From NCBI GenBank assembly GCA_022508865.1, contig JAFLUK010000006.1:1-26584 (forward strand): DNA of 26,584 nucleotides. The letters run 5' to 3'. This DNA comes from Oscillospiraceae bacterium. GTDB lineage: Bacteria; Bacillota; Clostridia; Oscillospirales; Acutalibacteraceae. The notes beneath the pieces were generated by a model, which was not told where the DNA came from, did no database searches, and saw only the letters and a list, made by a program, of their open reading frames with translations. This document shows, one piece after another, positions 15,273-23,828 of the stretch. Position 1 is the first letter of the stretch. Each line of letters opens with the position of its first letter. The position numbers were made by a program, and so were the translations under genes.

Positions 15273-18200
15273 ATGTCTTTTGTTCATTTACACGTACATA
15301 GTGAATACAGTTTGCTTGATGGAGCTTGTCGTATAGACAGGCTTGCTTTGGCATGCAAAGAAAAGGGAATGAACTCAATAGCAATCACAGACCACGGTGT
15401 AATGTACGGTGTAATAGATTTTTACAGAGCCTGCAAAAAGGCGGGTATCAAGCCCATAATCGGATGTGAGGTGTATGTAGCCCCAAGAAGCAGATTTGAC
15501 AGTACCTTTGATTTGGATAAAGAAATTTATCATATGGTGTTGCTGTGTGAAAATAACATTGGTTATCAAAATCTTATAAAGCTTGTTTCCTATGGTTTTA
15601 CAGAGGGCTTTTACAAAAAACCGAGAATAGACAAGGAGTTACTTGAAAAGTACCATGAGGGTTTAATTTGCCTTTCTGCCTGTTTAGCAGGAGAAATTCC
15701 AAGAAAAATAATTGCAAATGACTATGAGGGTGCAAAAACCACAGCGCTCTATTTTCAGAATTTGTTTGGCAAGGATAATTTTTTTCTGGAAATCCAAAAC
15801 CACAGCATTAAAGAAGAAGCAATCGTTGCAGAAAAGCTTACCCGTATGTCTGAAGAAATCGGAGCTCCTTTAGTAGCAACAAATGACTGTCACTACATAG
15901 AAAAAACAGACAGCAAAATTCATGAAATCCTTCTTTGTATACAGACAAACCATACTATTCATGATGACGATAAAATGGAATTTCAAACAGAGGAATTCTA
16001 TTTAAAAGACGAAAAAGAAATGCGTAGTCTTTTTCCGACTTTGGACGAAGCCTTTGATAACACACAAAAAATTGCTGACAGATGTAATGTGGAGTTTGAG
16101 TTTGGTGTCAGAAAGCTTCCTAATTTTGATGTTCCCAATAATGAGGATCACTATGAGTATTTTCGCAGAAATTGCTACGAGGGATTATATCGGCACTATG
16201 GGATCAATCCAAGTCAGGAGTTAATAGACAGACTTGAATATGAGCTTTCTGTTATCTCAAAAATGGGATTTGTTGACTATTATCTTATAGTTAACGACTT
16301 TGTGCAGTTTGCCAAGAATAACGGAATTCCCGTAGGTCCCGGCAGAGGATCGGGTGCAGGCTCACTCTGTGCCTATTGTATCGGCATTACAGGCATTGAC
16401 CCAATAAAATACGATTTGCTCTTTGAAAGATTTTTAAACCCTGAACGTGTTTCAATGCCTGACTTTGATATTGATTTCTGTAAGGAAAAGCGACCTCTGG
16501 TTATTGACTATGTAATTAATAAATACGGCTCAAACAGGGTTGCACAGATAATATCCTTTGGCACAATGGCGGCAAGAGGTGCAATCAGAGATACGGGACG
16601 AGCAATGGGCATTTCCTATGGAACTTGCGACACAGTTGCAAAGCTTGTGCCGTTTGATATCAATATGACAATCGATAAGGCTCTGGAACTTAGTCCGGAC
16701 CTGAAAAAAATGTATAATTCTGATGAACAGATAAAAGAACTTATAGATATGAGTCGTGCCCTGGAGGGTATGCCTCGTCATGCCACAATGCATGCCGCAG
16801 GGGTCGTTATTACTAAAGACCCTGTTTCTGACTATGTTCCTCTTTCAAAAAATGATGATAACATTGTTACCCAGTTTACAATGACAACTCTTGAGGAACT
16901 TGGCCTTTTAAAAATGGACTTTTTAGGGTTGAGGAATCTTACTGTAATTGATGATGCAGTAAAAATGATAAATAAAACTAATCCCGACTTCAAAATAGAA
17001 AATATCCCCCTTGATGATAAGGGTGTGTTTGAAATGATGTCTGCAGGTCAGTCTGAAGGTGTGTTTCAGTTTGAAAGTCAGGGAATGAAAAATGTTCTTA
17101 TACAGCTAAAGCCTGTTTCAATAGAAGACTTAATAGCTGTCATTTCCCTCTATCGTCCTGGCCCTATGGACAGTATTCCAACATATATTGAAAACCGCCA
17201 TAATCCTAGCCACGTTACCTATAAGCATCCACTTCTTAAAGATATTCTCAATGTTACATATGGCTGCATTGTGTATCAGGAGCAGGTAATGCAGATTTTC
17301 CGTACTCTTGCAGGCTATTCATTAGGTAGAGCCGACATTGTTCGCCGTGCTATGAGTAAGAAGAAGCACAAGGTTATGGAAGAAGAGAGAAAAATCTTTA
17401 TTGAAGGTTACGTCAATGAAAATGGAGAAGTAGAGGTTGAAGGCTGTCTTCGTAGAGGAGTTGACAGGAAAACTGCAGAGTCTGTATATAGCGAAATGGA
17501 GAGCTTTGCTTCTTATGCTTTTAACAAATCTCACGCAGCTGCTTACGCAACTATATCCTATCAGACTGCCTACCTTAAGTGTCACTATCCAACTTATTAT
17601 ATGGCGGCACTTCTTACCAGTGTCCTCGATAATCAAAATAAACTTGCAGTGTATATTGAGGAATGTAACAGAATCGGCATAAAGGTTTTGCCGCCTCACG
17701 TTAACTATTCTCGCACAGGCTTTACCGTTGTGGACGGCAACATTCGATTTGGACTTCTTGCAATCAAAAATCTTGGAAAAAATTTTATTTCAGAAATTAT
17801 TAATGAAGTGAACAACAGACCCTTTGACTCTTTCTATGATTTTTGTAAAAGAATGTACGGCAAAAATATGAATACAAGAGGTCTGGAAAGTCTAATTAAG
17901 TCAGGCGCTTTGGACAATATTGGCGCAAATCGCAGACAAATGCTTTCTGTATATAAAAATATTCTTGATAACCTTGAATATGACAGAAGAAAAAATGTAG
18001 AGGGTCAGCTGTCATTCTTTGATATGGGAGATAGTCCCAAAAATGCACAAACAGCAGAAATGCCCCAAATGGCAGAATTTCCTGTTTCCGAGCTTCTTTC
18101 TATGGAAAAGGAAATTGCAGGAATGTATCTCAGCGGTCATCCTCTTTCTGAATATGACAACTACATAAAGATAATCAAGACTGATAAAATCGGAGATATT

Positions 18201-18806
18201 CTTACTAATGACTTTGGAAGATATAAGGACGGTCAGCAAATCAGATTATTTGCCATAATCAACAAAATCAAAAATCAGATAACAAAGTCAAATCAGATGA
18301 TGGCATTTGTTACAATTGAAGACAAAACAGGATTAATGGAAACCTTGGTGTTCCCAAAAACTCTTGCGGAGTACGGCAGCTACACCTATCAGGACAATAT
18401 TGTTGAGGTTATTGGTACAGTAAATATCAGAGAAAATGAAGACCCCAAAATGATAGTTAATTGTATCAAGCCTGCACCCTCAAAGGATGAGCTTAAAAAC
18501 ATCAATCTAAAAAATATAATAAACGAAGATGTTAAGCATAAAGCGGCTCCCGTAAATACCATAGACAACCACAGAGTAGTCAAGCCAAACAGGCTTTATT
18601 TGAAAATACCGGACAGAAAAGGTAAGAAATTCCAAAAGGTTAAGAATATACTTGAGCTTTTTTGCGGCAGTACAATGGTTGTGTTCTATGTAGAAGAGGA
18701 AAAAAAGCAGTACAAAGCCCCTGCAAAAATGTGGGCAGAGGTGAACGATGTTCTTATAAATGAACTAAAATACATTCTCGGGGATGAAAATGTGGTAATT
18801 AAGTAG
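15273..18806 (+). CDS. dnaE: DNA polymerase III alpha subunit DnaE
   Basis: A 1177-residue C-family replicative polymerase. The N-terminal PHP domain starts with FVHLHVHSEYSLLDG (3-17). The palm holds GPGRGSGAGSL and the catalytic aspartates Asp397 and Asp399 in PDFDIDF, with a third at Asp549 in LKMDFLGLRN. The fingers region with RRAMSKKKH, the helix-hairpin-helix region (LESLIKSGALDNIG) and a C-terminal OB fold (about 985-1075) follow. This is full-length DnaE, not PolC, since no internal exonuclease is present. Firmicutes normally carry both, with DnaE extending primers. AGGAA at 15260-15264 is the ribosome binding site. The AAACAGGAAT string just upstream occurs twice, 16 bases apart. 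Confidence 0.97.
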   Translation: MSFVHLHVHSEYSLLDGACRIDRLALACKEKGMNSIAITDHGVMYGVIDFYRACKKAGIKPIIGCEVYVAPRSRFDSTFDLDKEIYHMVLLCENNIGYQNLIKLVSYGFTEGFYKKPRIDKELLEKYHEGLICLSACLAGEIPRKIIANDYEGAKTTALYFQNLFGKDNFFLEIQNHSIKEEAIVAEKLTRMSEEIGAPLVATNDCHYIEKTDSKIHEILLCIQTNHTIHDDDKMEFQTEEFYLKDEKEMRSLFPTLDEAFDNTQKIADRCNVEFEFGVRKLPNFDVPNNEDHYEYFRRNCYEGLYRHYGINPSQELIDRLEYELSVISKMGFVDYYLIVNDFVQFAKNNGIPVGPGRGSGAGSLCAYCIGITGIDPIKYDLLFERFLNPERVSMPDFDIDFCKEKRPLVIDYVINKYGSNRVAQIISFGTMAARGAIRDTGRAMGISYGTCDTVAKLVPFDINMTIDKALELSPDLKKMYNSDEQIKELIDMSRALEGMPRHATMHAAGVVITKDPVSDYVPLSKNDDNIVTQFTMTTLEELGLLKMDFLGLRNLTVIDDAVKMINKTNPDFKIENIPLDDKGVFEMMSAGQSEGVFQFESQGMKNVLIQLKPVSIEDLIAVISLYRPGPMDSIPTYIENRHNPSHVTYKHPLLKDILNVTYGCIVYQEQVMQIFRTLAGYSLGRADIVRRAMSKKKHKVMEEERKIFIEGYVNENGEVEVEGCLRRGVDRKTAESVYSEMESFASYAFNKSHAAAYATISYQTAYLKCHYPTYYMAALLTSVLDNQNKLAVYIEECNRIGIKVLPPHVNYSRTGFTVVDGNIRFGLLAIKNLGKNFISEIINEVNNRPFDSFYDFCKRMYGKNMNTRGLESLIKSGALDNIGANRRQMLSVYKNILDNLEYDRRKNVEGQLSFFDMGDSPKNAQTAEMPQMAEFPVSELLSMEKEIAGMYLSGHPLSEYDNYIKIIKTDKIGDILTNDFGRYKDGQQIRLFAIINKIKNQITKSNQMMAFVTIEDKTGLMETLVFPKTLAEYGSYTYQDNIVEVIGTVNIRENEDPKMIVNCIKPAPSKDELKNINLKNIINEDVKHKAAPVNTIDNHRVVKPNRLYLKIPDRKGKKFQKVKNILELFCGSTMVVFYVEEEKKQYKAPAKMWAEVNDVLINELKYILGDENVVIK

Positions 18807-18845
18807 GTGTTTTGATTTATCATAACAACTAAATTGAAAAAACAC

Positions 18846-18875
18846 TTGATTATTACAGTGATTTTGTATTATAAT
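18846..18875 (+). promoter_or_regulatory. Sigma-A-type promoter of pfkA
   Basis: TTGATT at 18846-18851, an 18-base spacer and a perfect TATAAT at 18870-18875. Predicted start is near 18882, giving a leader of about 40 bases before ATG at 18924. It lies in the 117-base gap after dnaE. Confidence 0.65.
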
Positions 18876-18923
18876 GTGATTAGAATTTTATTTGACTAAA
18901 ACAATTTGCAGGAGGTAATAATT

Positions 18924-19892
18924 ATGTCTAAAGATGCAATTGCAGTTCTTACAAGCGGCGGTGACGCACCGGGTATGAATGCGGCTGTAAGAGCAGTTGT
19001 TCGTTCAGCTATAAATAAGGGCTTCAAGGTTCTTGGTATCAGAAGAGGTTATCGTGGTCTTTTGAACAAGGATTATGTTGAATTGGAGCTTCGTTCAGTA
19101 ACAAATATATTAAGTTCAGGCGGTACAATTCTTTACACAGCCAGAAGTTTGGAATTCCAGAAACCCGAGGGCATAAAGAAAGCTGCCCAGAACTGTGTAG
19201 ACCTTGGTGTTAAGGGCGTTGTTGTAATTGGCGGAGACGGCTCGTTTATGGGTGCAAGAGCACTTTCAGAGGCAGGTGTGCCATGTGTTGGTATCCCCGG
19301 TACAATTGATAACGATATTGCCTGCAGTGAATATACAGTAGGCTTTGATACCGCTATGAACACAGCAATGGAAATGGTGGACAAAATTCGTGATACCTCA
19401 CAATCCCACGACAGATGTTCTGTTGTTGAGGTTATGGGCAGAAGATGCGGTGATATTGCTCTGCAAACAGGTATCAGCTGCGGTGCTACCGCTATCCTTG
19501 TTCCTGAAGTTGAATATGATATCGAAAGAGATGTTATTGCAAGAATTCTTGAAACAAAGAAGCTTGGCAAACAGCACTTTATCATTGTTGTAGCCGAGGG
19601 TGTCGGTGGTTCTGTTGACCTTGCAAAGTATATTGAAAAGAGAACAGGCATTGAATCCCGTGCAACAATTCTCGGTCACGTACAGCGTGGCGGTTCGCCA
19701 ACATTAAGAGACAGAGTTGTGGCTTCTCAAATGGGTCACAAGGCTGTAGACATTCTTGCAGAGGGTAAGTCCAAGAGAGTTGTAGCAATGAAAAACGGCA
19801 AAATTGTAGACTATGATATTACAGAAGCTCTTGATATGAAGAGAGTTTTCGATATTGACCTTTACAATGTTGCTAAAACCATTTCAATGTAA
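18924..19892 (+). CDS. pfkA: ATP-dependent 6-phosphofructokinase
   Basis: This 322-residue enzyme commits fructose-6-phosphate to glycolysis. Motifs run in order: AVLTSGGDAPGMNAAVRAVV at the N-terminus, VVIGGDGSFMGA (about 95-106), GIPGTIDNDI (about 119-128), TAMNTAMEMVDKIRDT, VVEVMGRRCGDIAL and GHVQRGGSPTLRDR. The glycine in GGDGS and the glycine in PGTIDND point to ATP rather than pyrophosphate as the donor. The frame is open upstream to a TTG at 18906, but AGGAGGT at 18910-18916 with a 7-base spacer clearly selects ATG at 18924. Codon use is of the highly expressed type, as expected for a glycolytic enzyme. Confidence 0.97.
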   Translation: MSKDAIAVLTSGGDAPGMNAAVRAVVRSAINKGFKVLGIRRGYRGLLNKDYVELELRSVTNILSSGGTILYTARSLEFQKPEGIKKAAQNCVDLGVKGVVVIGGDGSFMGARALSEAGVPCVGIPGTIDNDIACSEYTVGFDTAMNTAMEMVDKIRDTSQSHDRCSVVEVMGRRCGDIALQTGISCGATAILVPEVEYDIERDVIARILETKKLGKQHFIIVVAEGVGGSVDLAKYIEKRTGIESRATILGHVQRGGSPTLRDRVVASQMGHKAVDILAEGKSKRVVAMKNGKIVDYDITEALDMKRVFDIDLYNVAKTISM

Positions 19893-19905
19893 TATATTAA
19901 AACCA

Positions 19906-19932
19906 AAAGGCACAGTGGTAAGCTGTGCCTTT
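19906..19932 (+). terminator. Hairpin, probable intrinsic terminator after pfkA
   Basis: A 10-bp perfect stem AAAGGCACAG / CTGTGCCTTT with a 7-base loop (TGGTAAG). The T-run is only three bases and forms part of the stem, so termination may be partial. It ends about 10 bases before the ribosome binding site of the next gene. Confidence 0.65.
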
Positions 19933-19958
19933 GTAAATAAATTAAGGAAGTAAAAATA

Positions 19959-21794
19959 ATGTCGATTTTTTATCCCGAAGAGCTTATAATTTACAGCTTA
20001 TCTGTTAATTCTTTTTTACCGTTTGACGTAAAGAGTGATATTCTTGCAAAAGTAAGAAAAAATTTCTTTGAGCACAACAGACGTCAATGTGACAAACTTG
20101 TTCAGAATATAGGTGAAGTGTCTTTAAATTACACCTATAATCTGGAAAAGAACAGACCAATGAAGTGGATTGTGAAAAAAAATAAAAAAACCATTGAGGA
20201 TGCAGTTATTGTTTCTGTTAATTCCTATGAACTGCGTACCTACAATGAAAATGGTGATAAGCTGATATCCACCGAATATACAAATGACCATATATTCAAA
20301 ATGTTGAGTTTTTCACATAATAATGACGCAGTAGTAATCTCCGCAGGTATAGAAAACAATCAGCCTGTTTTATACTACAGAGAAGGTAATAATAAATATA
20401 CTCTCTATTTGCTGGAAATAAATGAGGATGAAGAAGTGTTAACCCGCTTGTCGGAGAAAAATCCCTACATTTCTGTTACTGCGCTTACTAACAAGGGTTT
20501 AGTTTACTTTGGCAGTCAGGAAGAAATTTCTAACATTAATTGTATTATTGATGAAATAAAGGATAAAATTGTTGAAGAAAATACTCCAAAATCCTACATA
20601 ACACAGGAAGATAAAAAATCAGGTTTTAATTTTAATGATAATGACTTTAATATCAAAAAGAATATGAATCAAACCTATGATGTGGGTAAGGTTGAATATT
20701 TTACTGACGATCCAGAGGACATTGAGGAAAATCATTCTTTAGAAAAAATTAATATTCTTGACAATGTTTATGAAAATCAGAATGATGTTCAGGCTGAAAT
20801 CGAAAATATTTCAGATAACATTAGCAATGACAATGCCCTGAATGATAAAAATTCTGAAAATGTAGAAGTGACAGAACCTTCTGTTGACAATCCTGTAAAT
20901 AAAACAGAGGAATTTGAAACTAAAACAGAAGAAATAGAAGATAAAGAGGAAGATTCCGAAACAGCAAATCCCCCTGTTGAAGAAGTTGAATGTCCTGTTG
21001 ATAATTCTACAGAAGAAATTAAATTTGATGACAATAGCGGTGTAATTGAAGATGTTGAAGATAATAATAATTCTGTAGAAGAAAATTCAAGAGCTAATGA
21101 AACGCAGGAATTAAATAAGGAGTTTATAGAAAAAATAATCCTTGAAAAAATTGCAGAGGCACTTGAAGGCGTTAGTTTAGCAACATCTAAAGAGGAAAAA
21201 ATTGATTTTGCCAATAAACTTGATGTAGATTCTATTCTTGCCGATTATGCCAACACAGGAGAAACATCATCCGAAAGTGTCGATGATGTTTCTGTTGAGG
21301 AAGAGCAAGAAATCAGGGACAACCGAAATGTCAGAATTGCTGATTTGATAATAAACAGCGGTGGCGAACGCTATCTTTATTTTGGTGAATTAAACGATAA
21401 CCTTCTTCGTGACGGCTACGGCAGAACAGAAATGTCAAACGGCAAAACCGCCTATGAGGGTAACTACAAGGACAATAAACGCAGTGGTTTTGGTTCCTTC
21501 TACTATCGTGACGGCGGGCTGTGCTATTGCGGTGAATGGAAAGACAACAAAAGAGAGGGCTTTGGAATTGGTATTCGCTCTTCTGATAATTCTTTCCATA
21601 CAGGCGGATGGTCAGACAATAAGCCACAGGGAATAGGTGCAAGATTTGATAAATACGGCAATTTGTCCTATGTATCAAATTACGAAAACGGAAAGGAAAA
21701 AGGACTTTCTGTTCAGTTTAATTCCGACGGCAGTGTTACTGTTTTCAAGTGGCAAAATGACGAAAAGAAAATAATAGAAACTATTTTTCCTTAA
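19959..21794 (+). CDS. Large acidic protein with C-terminal MORN repeats, function unknown
   Basis: A 611-residue protein that I cannot assign to a named family. Residues 1 to about 190 look like a folded, mixed-composition domain with no signal peptide or membrane segment. Residues from about 195 to 450 are extremely rich in Glu, Asp and Asn, presumably a disordered acidic linker. Residues from about 468 to 590 contain four or five 23-residue MORN repeats, with YFGELNDNLLRDGYG, YEGNYKDNKRSGFG, YCGEWKDNKREGFG and HTGGWSDNKPQGIG in register, and a degenerate fifth. MORN repeats occur in membrane- or protein-associated scaffolds, but bacterial roles are mostly undefined. AAGGAAG at 19944-19950 places the start at ATG 19959. 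No promoter fits between the pfkA hairpin and the start, so read-through from pfkA is likely. Confidence 0.8.
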   Translation: MSIFYPEELIIYSLSVNSFLPFDVKSDILAKVRKNFFEHNRRQCDKLVQNIGEVSLNYTYNLEKNRPMKWIVKKNKKTIEDAVIVSVNSYELRTYNENGDKLISTEYTNDHIFKMLSFSHNNDAVVISAGIENNQPVLYYREGNNKYTLYLLEINEDEEVLTRLSEKNPYISVTALTNKGLVYFGSQEEISNINCIIDEIKDKIVEENTPKSYITQEDKKSGFNFNDNDFNIKKNMNQTYDVGKVEYFTDDPEDIEENHSLEKINILDNVYENQNDVQAEIENISDNISNDNALNDKNSENVEVTEPSVDNPVNKTEEFETKTEEIEDKEEDSETANPPVEEVECPVDNSTEEIKFDDNSGVIEDVEDNNNSVEENSRANETQELNKEFIEKIILEKIAEALEGVSLATSKEEKIDFANKLDVDSILADYANTGETSSESVDDVSVEEEQEIRDNRNVRIADLIINSGGERYLYFGELNDNLLRDGYGRTEMSNGKTAYEGNYKDNKRSGFGSFYYRDGGLCYCGEWKDNKREGFGIGIRSSDNSFHTGGWSDNKPQGIGARFDKYGNLSYVSNYENGKEKGLSVQFNSDGSVTVFKWQNDEKKIIETIFP

Positions 21795-21899
21795 TTAATC
21801 ACCTATAATTATGTAGAGTACATCTCCAAACGAAATTTTATTTTAAATTATCTTTTTTTTACATAAATTATTAATAATTTACTAATATTGTAACAAACT

Positions 21900-21932
21900 A
21901 TTACCGTACCCTTTTGGTACGGTAATTTTTTT
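21900..21932 (+). terminator. Intrinsic terminator after the MORN-repeat gene
   Basis: An 11-bp perfect stem (ATTACCGTACC at 21900-21910 with GGTACGGTAAT at 21916-21926) has a CTTTT loop and a T-run to 21932. It ends 2 bases before the ribosome binding site of the lipoprotein gene, so transcription of that gene must pass through the hairpin or start within it. Confidence 0.88.
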
Positions 21933-21946
21933 ATGAGGTGATTATT

Positions 21947-22258
21947 ACGAGAAAAATTATTATACCTGTATTGATGGCAATTGTACTGGCTTTTTCTCTT
22001 GTTGGCTGTGGGAGCGGCAAAAACGATGACAAAAACTCATCTACCCAAACAAGTTCAACAACTGAAACCACAACTGAGTCAACAACAAAAGCTACCGACA
22101 GCGCTGAAGATTCTGATATGGCTGACAATGGTGCTGTAACCGATGGAAACGGCATTATCGGCGATGCTGAAGATATGGTAGGCGATGCTGAAAATGCTGT
22201 TGACGATGTTGTTGATGGCGCACAAAAAGCCATGGACGATATTGTACCAACCAACTAA
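21947..22258 (+). CDS. Small lipoprotein, possibly with an ACG start codon
   Basis: A short secreted lipoprotein of unknown role. Read from ACG at 21947 it has 103 residues: RKIIIP, a hydrophobic stretch, and the lipobox LVGC with the lipidated Cys at about residue 21. A Ser/Thr-rich spacer and an acidic helical-looking tail with repeated DAEDMVGDAENAVDDVVDGA-like heptads follow. No ATG is available at the expected place. GAGGTG at 21935-21940 is followed 6 bases later by ACG, where ATG would be ideal. GTG at 21938 is in frame but lies inside the ribosome binding site; ATG at 21983 or nearby internal codons would truncate the signal peptide. A hairpin terminator follows. I do not recognise the family. 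Confidence 0.6.
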   Translation, partial: TRKIIIPVLMAIVLAFSLVGCGSGKNDDKNSSTQTSSTTETTTESTTKATDSAEDSDMADNGAVTDGNGIIGDAEDMVGDAENAVDDVVDGAQKAMDDIVPTN

Positions 22259-22286
22259 AAAGAAAGCACGGTTTTTCCGTGCTTTC
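22257..22286 (-). terminator. Terminator of the spoIIGA-sigE operon, possibly bidirectional
   Basis: A 10-bp perfect stem GAAAGCACGG / CCGTGCTTTC at 22262-22286 with a five-T loop. Read on the - strand it is followed by TTTTT (22261-22257), a normal intrinsic terminator 19 bases after the sigE stop. The + strand side has no T-run beyond the stem, so it would be a weak terminator for the lipoprotein gene. Confidence 0.8.
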
Positions 22287-22304
22287 ATACTATACATATA
22301 TGCA

Positions 22305-23000
22305 TCATACAACCTTTTTTAATTCATTTCTCAACCTGTTAATAATTTTCTTTTCAAGTCTTGAAATATAAGATTGAGAAATTCCCAGTTTGTCGGCAAC
22401 CTGTTTTTGCGTCAACTCCTTTTTGTTGTTCAGCCCAAACCTCAACTCCATAATCAGCTTTTCTCTGGAATTCAGTTTATCAACAGCTTGCAGCAGTAAT
22501 TTCTTTTCAAGTTCTTGTTCAATGTCTTTATTAACCACATCGGGCTCACTTCCAAGTACATCGCATAGTAAAAGCTCATTTCCGTCCCAATCAGTGTTCA
22601 GAGGTTCTTCAATAGATACCTCGTTTTTTGAATTAGAAGTTTTTCTCAGGTGCATAAGTATTTCATTTTCAATACAGCGAGATGCATATGTAGCCAGCTT
22701 AATACATCTGTCGGGAGAAAATGTGTTTACTGCCTTGATAAGTCCTATTGTACCAATGGAAATCAAATCCTCCACACATACATTTGAAGATTCAAACTTT
22801 TTCGCAATATAAACAACAAGCCTTAAATTGTGAATAATTAGCTTGTTTTTGCATTTTTCCTGACCCTGATTAATACCCTTATATAGCTCTGCTTCTTCTT
22901 CCTTGCTAAGGGGTGGCGGCAATTTTTCACTGCTGTTAATATAAAACACTTCGTTAGGGAATAATATTGCCTTGATTTTACAAATTAGTTCTTTAATCAT
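22305..23000 (-). CDS. sigE: RNA polymerase sporulation sigma factor SigE
   Basis: This 231-residue mother-cell sigma factor is made as an inactive precursor. The N-terminus has a short amphipathic pro-segment followed by NEVFYINSSEKLPPPLSKEEE, which matches the region around the B. subtilis pro-sigma-E cleavage and start of the mature protein (conserved LPPPLS). Region 2 has NLRLVVYIAKKF, DLISIGTIGLIKAVNTF and KLATYASRCIENEILMHLR. Region 4 ends with REKLIMELRFGL and a helix-turn-helix TQKQVADKLGISQSYISRLEKKI. Adjacent spoIIGA, its processing protease, fixes the identity as SigE. ATG at 23000 has a GAGTGA ribosome binding site; a GTG at 23009 overlapping the spoIIGA stop (GTGA) would add three residues. 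sigG, often next, is absent here. Confidence 0.93.
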   Translation of the reverse strand: MIKELICKIKAILFPNEVFYINSSEKLPPPLSKEEEAELYKGINQGQEKCKNKLIIHNLRLVVYIAKKFESSNVCVEDLISIGTIGLIKAVNTFSPDRCIKLATYASRCIENEILMHLRKTSNSKNEVSIEEPLNTDWDGNELLLCDVLGSEPDVVNKDIEQELEKKLLLQAVDKLNSREKLIMELRFGLNNKKELTQKQVADKLGISQSYISRLEKKIINRLRNELKKVV

Positions 23001-23005
23001 ATTTA

Positions 23006-23797
23006 TCACTCACAAATATTTTTATAGTTAAAAATAGAATTAATCTCTCCTTTGATTATATTTTCCGTAATTCCTATGTATACTGTTCTATGTATTTTAT
23101 TATTATCTATATAAAGCTCTTGAGGTAAAAATCCCTGAATTATTCCATCACCTCCAAGGGACTCAAAGGGTATTATTCTGATTTTACCGTTAGGAACTGT
23201 CAGTTTATCAAGGAGATTTTTTTCAACTAAAATAACCTCACCTCCGCTAAAGGGTTCTTTAATATTACAACACGTGTCGTATCTGGATAAAAAGCTGTAT
23301 TCGGTTTCATCATAAATAAATTTAATTTTGTGAATTAAATCAACTTTGCCAAATCTGATTTTTTCTGTGATTTGTAAAATAAAGTATGCAATCACAGTAA
23401 ATATAATCAGTAATATAGGGGAAATATTTAAATAAATAATACTGTTGTTAACAGTAAGAAAATTACTTTCGAATGCAGTAATCAAAAACAGTATTATACC
23501 CGAGAACCCCATTGTAACAAGGAACAGAGCAAAAACTCTTTTAAAAAAAATATTAAACTTATTAAAACCAAATGCAAGAAATGTCAAAATTGCAGTAATC
23601 CCTGTTTTAATTCCCAGATTGCATAAGAAATTCAGCACAGGTAATAATATAATTAGGGAAGAAAAACCTCCTGCAACAGAAGCAATCACAACACGGAAAT
23701 ATTTAAAATTAATTTTCAATATTTTTGCCGTAAGAATTAACAGCAGGTAATCGATGATAATGTTAGTAAATATTAGTGTATCAACGTAAATTGTCAT
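23006..23797 (-). CDS. spoIIGA: Sporulation sigma-E factor-processing peptidase SpoIIGA
   Basis: A 263-residue membrane aspartic protease that removes the pro-segment of sigma-E after asymmetric division, in response to SpoIIR from the forespore. Five hydrophobic helices cover about residues 5-145, starting with the typical MTIYVDTLIFTNIIIDYLLL. The C-terminal protease domain (about 155-263) has IRIIPFESLGGDGIIQGFLP, as in the family. The expected catalytic DTG(N) motif reads instead D174-T-C-C-N (23278-23264), followed by an aligned KEPFSGGEVILVE. The Asp is present but the Gly is replaced. ATG at 23797 has GGGTGGTT upstream on the - strand. The stop overlaps or abuts the sigE start, so the two are cotranscribed. 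Confidence 0.92.
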   Translation of the reverse strand: MTIYVDTLIFTNIIIDYLLLILTAKILKINFKYFRVVIASVAGGFSSLIILLPVLNFLCNLGIKTGITAILTFLAFGFNKFNIFFKRVFALFLVTMGFSGIILFLITAFESNFLTVNNSIIYLNISPILLIIFTVIAYFILQITEKIRFGKVDLIHKIKFIYDETEYSFLSRYDTCCNIKEPFSGGEVILVEKNLLDKLTVPNGKIRIIPFESLGGDGIIQGFLPQELYIDNNKIHRTVYIGITENIIKGEINSIFNYKNICE

Positions 23798-23828
23798 TTA
23801 ACCACCCAAATTAATCAGTGCTTACTTA

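Noticed and set aside
18807..18846. Possible stem GGTGTTTT / AAAACACT after dnaE
   Set aside because: The loop exceeds 20 bases, one pair is G-U and no T-run follows, so it is not a convincing terminator.
20789..21214. 141-codon - strand open frame rich in Ser opposite the MORN protein linker
   Set aside because: The Ser/Thr/Leu composition is the complement of Glu/Asp/Asn codons in the + strand linker; no ribosome binding site or domain.
22390..22812. 140-codon + strand open frame opposite sigE
   Set aside because: sigE on the - strand is certain; the + strand product is a Ser/Phe-rich artefact.
23445..23750. 101-codon + strand open frame opposite spoIIGA
   Set aside because: It mirrors the transmembrane region of spoIIGA and has no own ribosome binding site or recognisable domain.
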